Positions 61,848-64,000 of a stretch of DNA of 64,000 nt are shown one piece after another (the first letter of the stretch is position 1; each line of letters opens with the position of its first letter). Made by a program: the position numbers and the translations under genes. The DNA comes from Trichopria drosophilae (Eukaryota > Arthropoda > Insecta > Hymenoptera > Diapriidae): the NCBI GenBank assembly GCA_030407085.1, contig CM059586.1, positions 10,930,001-10,994,000 on the forward strand, given 5' to 3'. A model generated the notes under the pieces. The model was not told the origin of the DNA. It worked only from the letters and a program-made list of their open reading frames with translations, and did no database searches.

Positions 61848-62135
61848 ACCCAACAAAATAAAAAAGAGTTCCGAATGATTTCGAAATGTGCTCTAAAAGA
61901 AGTCAGAAGTCACACTTTCCCAGGGTTTTAATGAACATGAGCTCAGCAAGAACTCGTAAAGACATCATGTTGAGCTCTAAAAGAAGTCCCATTTTTTAGG
62001 ATTTTCTGAACATGAGTTCATAAAGAACTCATAATGACATCATGTTCAGAAAATCCTCAGAAAATGGGGCATCTGACTTCTTTTAGAGTACATTTAGAAA
62101 TCATTCTGAACTCTTTTCTTTTTTACTCCTTGGGT
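61848..62135. mobile_element. hairpin MITE, about 288 bp
   Basis: A nearly complete palindrome. The left end ACCCAACAAAATAAAAAAG pairs with the right end in reverse complement, ACCCAAGGAGTAAAAAAG; both continue GAGTTC.GAATGATTT, then GTGCTCTAAAAGAAGTC / GTACTCTAAAAGAAGTC. Toward the centre GAACATGAGTTCATAAAGAA and its inverted copy occur together with the near-copy CATGTTGAGCTCTAAAAG. A TA dinucleotide at each border could be the target duplication, as in Tc1/mariner-type elements. No coding capacity. Confidence 0.82.
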
Positions 62136-62154
62136 ATTAGTAAATATTCACGCA

Positions 62155-62580
62155 AAGGTAATTTTAATTACTATATAGGATCCGCTGGACAGTATCAAAG
62201 AAATTCATTGAGAATTGGCCACGAGTTCTCGGAAATAGGTGATTTTTACTGATTTCTAAAAATTCTCGGTCAATCCATAATTAATTTTTTAAAGACTTTT
62301 TAGGAGATCATCTCTCATAATAATAAATATCTATTCAGAGTCTGAATCATTATAAATAAATTATTATTAATGTAATGAAGAAATTTATTGGGAATTGTTC
62401 GAGAATTTAAAGAAATATATACCTTTTTTCGAAATATGTTGGCCAATTCTTAATGAATTTCCTTGGTATCTTATAGAAGTCCAAGTATAATAACTAGAAT
62501 GACCTTTGTAGAAAGTGCTCGAATTTTGAAAAATTGATTCAGCCGTTGGCAGACTCCATTTCAAACCATGCAGGCCAACT
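62155..62580. repeat. rearranged relative of the 18.7-kb hairpin MITE
   Basis: Blocks AGTATCAAAGAAATTCATTGAGAA, TCTCGG and GATTTTTACTGATTTC (62187-62265), and in the opposite orientation TCTTAATGAATTTCCTTGGTATC and GCTCGAATTTTGAAAAATTGATTCAG (62450-62542), match the arm sequences of 18709-19090. The order and spacing differ, so this is a fused or internally rearranged copy. Confidence 0.6.
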
Positions 62581-63028
62581 AACTTCAAGTTGTAGAATTA
62601 GCAATCCCTAAAATATGTTATTCTCTATGAAAAATAAAGGGACACGTATTTCGTTTATTTTTCATAAAAACTTTGTTTAACTAAGATATCTGGATTTGAA
62701 CTTTGGAAGGTGAAACTTTTAAAAAGCACTTAAATAACATGGATTTACCCGTATTTTTTTTCTAATTAATGTAATCTTGGGTATTTTTGGAGGCCATGCC
62801 TTGCTGATATACTAAAAATAAACAAATTACGTTTTCTCGAAAACCCCTATTTTTTCTCTCAAATTTTTACCATAAATTCTTACCAATATGACTAATAATT
62901 GCTATCAGCTTGACGCCGGCTAAACCACATTGACAGACAGGAGAATTTTTTTCGAAAACTTTTTTAACTTTTTTCCAGATCGAAGGCTCTGGGCAATCTA
63001 CCCGCGAAGATGATAATATTTTTAAGTA
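62581..63028. other. AT-rich non-coding stretch
   Basis: No gene or distinct repeat is seen. Confidence 0.5.
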
Positions 63029-63097
63029 TTTTCGGAGTCACTGATTAGGAATACGGGGTCAGATTTCCGAAATTGGAGGCTTCAATATGGCGTCCGT
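63029..63097. repeat. diverged fragment of the 4.7-kb piggyBac-like element
   Basis: TTTTCGGAGTCACTGATTAG, then GGGGTCAGATTTCCGAAATT and a CAATATGGCG word, follows the order of the internal block at 4746-4800 and 4873-4925 with many substitutions. Confidence 0.6.
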
Positions 63098-63469
63098 CTA
63101 ATAAAAAAATTGACTTTTGTAAAATAAAACATACCTTTATATTCTGCGCAGAATTCTGTATAAATAAATGTCTCTTGTGATTTTTTTGTTTAGTTCAGAA
63201 GAAATCTATGTAATATATTATTATTATTGAATTAAAAATGTGTTTACTTAATTTCTTCCAAATCAGACATTTGTTAATTCCTGGTATTCTTGGAACAGTG
63301 TTCCATCAGAAAGGGCATAAAATCTTTTAACTACTGTACTACCAAAAGTAACGAATATTACTGTGCAATTACTTTTCTGTTCACTATTCATATGCAAAAA
63401 ATATTAGATATTTAGTGATAAATTGGATGCAAATAATTCAGATCAAAGTTCAGATTAGAATGTCACAAA

Positions 63470-63990
63470 AAACGATGTTTTCGAGTGAATGATCATGACA
63501 GAAAGAAGAGTATTACTGCTGGAATGAAAACATGAAAGATCGAAAGAAGAGGAAGAGAGATATTTGTGGGGAAAGAAAGGAAGAATATAAAGTTGTACTC
63601 GGGCTATCACACCGAGTAGAAAGAGCAGAATGATTGACAGAAAGAACATACTTGAGCCAACATGAAAGATCCGAAAAAAAACGAAAGAGAAAAAGAGAAA
63701 GGTGGAGAGATAAAGAGATAGACAGAAAGATGAACAAGAATGCAAGGTCGCATATAAGCAAGGGAACAGAGGAGAAAAAAGTATGACTGCAGAGGCAGAA
63801 TAATATAGTACGAAAGATAGAAGAGACAATAGAAAAAGAAAGAAAGGCGGAGAAAGTTGAAGGGTATATAATACTGATAAGAGCAATTTCAACGAAGAAT
63901 GATATTCCTAGTAAAAATGTTTAAAAAATATTCTTATAAAAAATAAAACTATTGATACGATAAGAAATGAAGAAGAATCGAACTAAAAAA
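63470..63990. repeat. purine-rich degenerate tandem repeat
   Basis: Almost pure A/G sequence with recurring words ACATGAAAGATCGAAAGAAG (63530), ACATGAAAGATCCGAAAAAA (63660) and TACGAAAGATAGAAGAGAC (63809), roughly 130-150 bp apart, each preceded by a CAGAATGATTG-like word. The 145-residue frame on the minus strand is the serine/leucine/phenylalanine-rich complement of this repeat and not a credible gene. It runs to the window edge. Confidence 0.6.
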
Positions 63991-64000
63991 ATTAGAAAGG

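Noticed and set aside
63455..63892. 145-residue minus-strand frame resembling a hydrophobic protein
   Set aside because: It is the complement of purine-rich degenerate repeat DNA, giving serine, leucine and phenylalanine by composition alone.

Overview
This looks like an AT-rich, repeat-laden stretch of an animal nuclear genome, most probably an insect. The supporting evidence is GT-AG introns, piggyBac-type transposons with TTAA target duplications, many short palindromic MITEs, CpG-rich islands in an AT-rich background, and GAGA microsatellites beside a candidate promoter. A hymenopteran is my best guess from the overall look, but the window holds no diagnostic marker. There is no bacterial-style gene organisation, and no rRNA, intact tRNA or CRISPR array.

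The only protein-coding gene I can support lies on the minus strand at about 12.6-14.1 kb. Three exons (14065-13957, 13878-13842, 12796-12627) join with canonical splice sites and compatible phases into the first 91 codons of a protein I do not recognise. The reading frame is still open at the last donor, so the rest lies further left, probably beyond the window. Its 5' end is not fixed. Candidate promoters or first exons to the right are GC-rich islands at 15.4-16.05, 28.4-28.9 and 42.06-42.86 kb, and a GAGA-flanked segment at about 60.84-61.15 kb with a strong minus-strand donor. If the gene starts at the last of these, most of the window is one very long first intron.

Nearly everything else is repeats. 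There are two non-autonomous piggyBac-like elements (4.69-5.54 and 11.28-12.26 kb); the second still carries the transposase C-terminal cysteine-rich domain. There are hairpin MITEs at 18.7, 29.1, 30.0 and 61.85 kb. A large inverted repeat with arms of about 1.2 kb spans 23.5-27.3 kb. A second inverted pair plus a third partial copy lies at 38.9-44.9 kb, and the third copy is interrupted by an 816-bp TIR element.

The most unusual theme is a set of word elements. These are 0.3-2 kb blocks, each built from one short, mostly palindromic word scattered in both orientations between AT-rich spacers. Different loci use different words: CAGTACTG at 2.2-3.1 kb, GAGTGAATTCACTC-like at 10.3-12.5 and 23.3-27.3 kb, CAAGACC/GGTCTTG at 22 kb, a CAGACATTC-type unit at 30 kb, AACCGAACTGTTCGGTT-like at 33-34.6 kb, CTACCCTGA at 36.4-36.8 kb, CCTGATCAGG at 40.8-41.7 kb, ACTAATTAGT at several loci, and TGTCTTA/TAAGACA at 51.7-52.5 kb. 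I know of no standard transposon class described this way.
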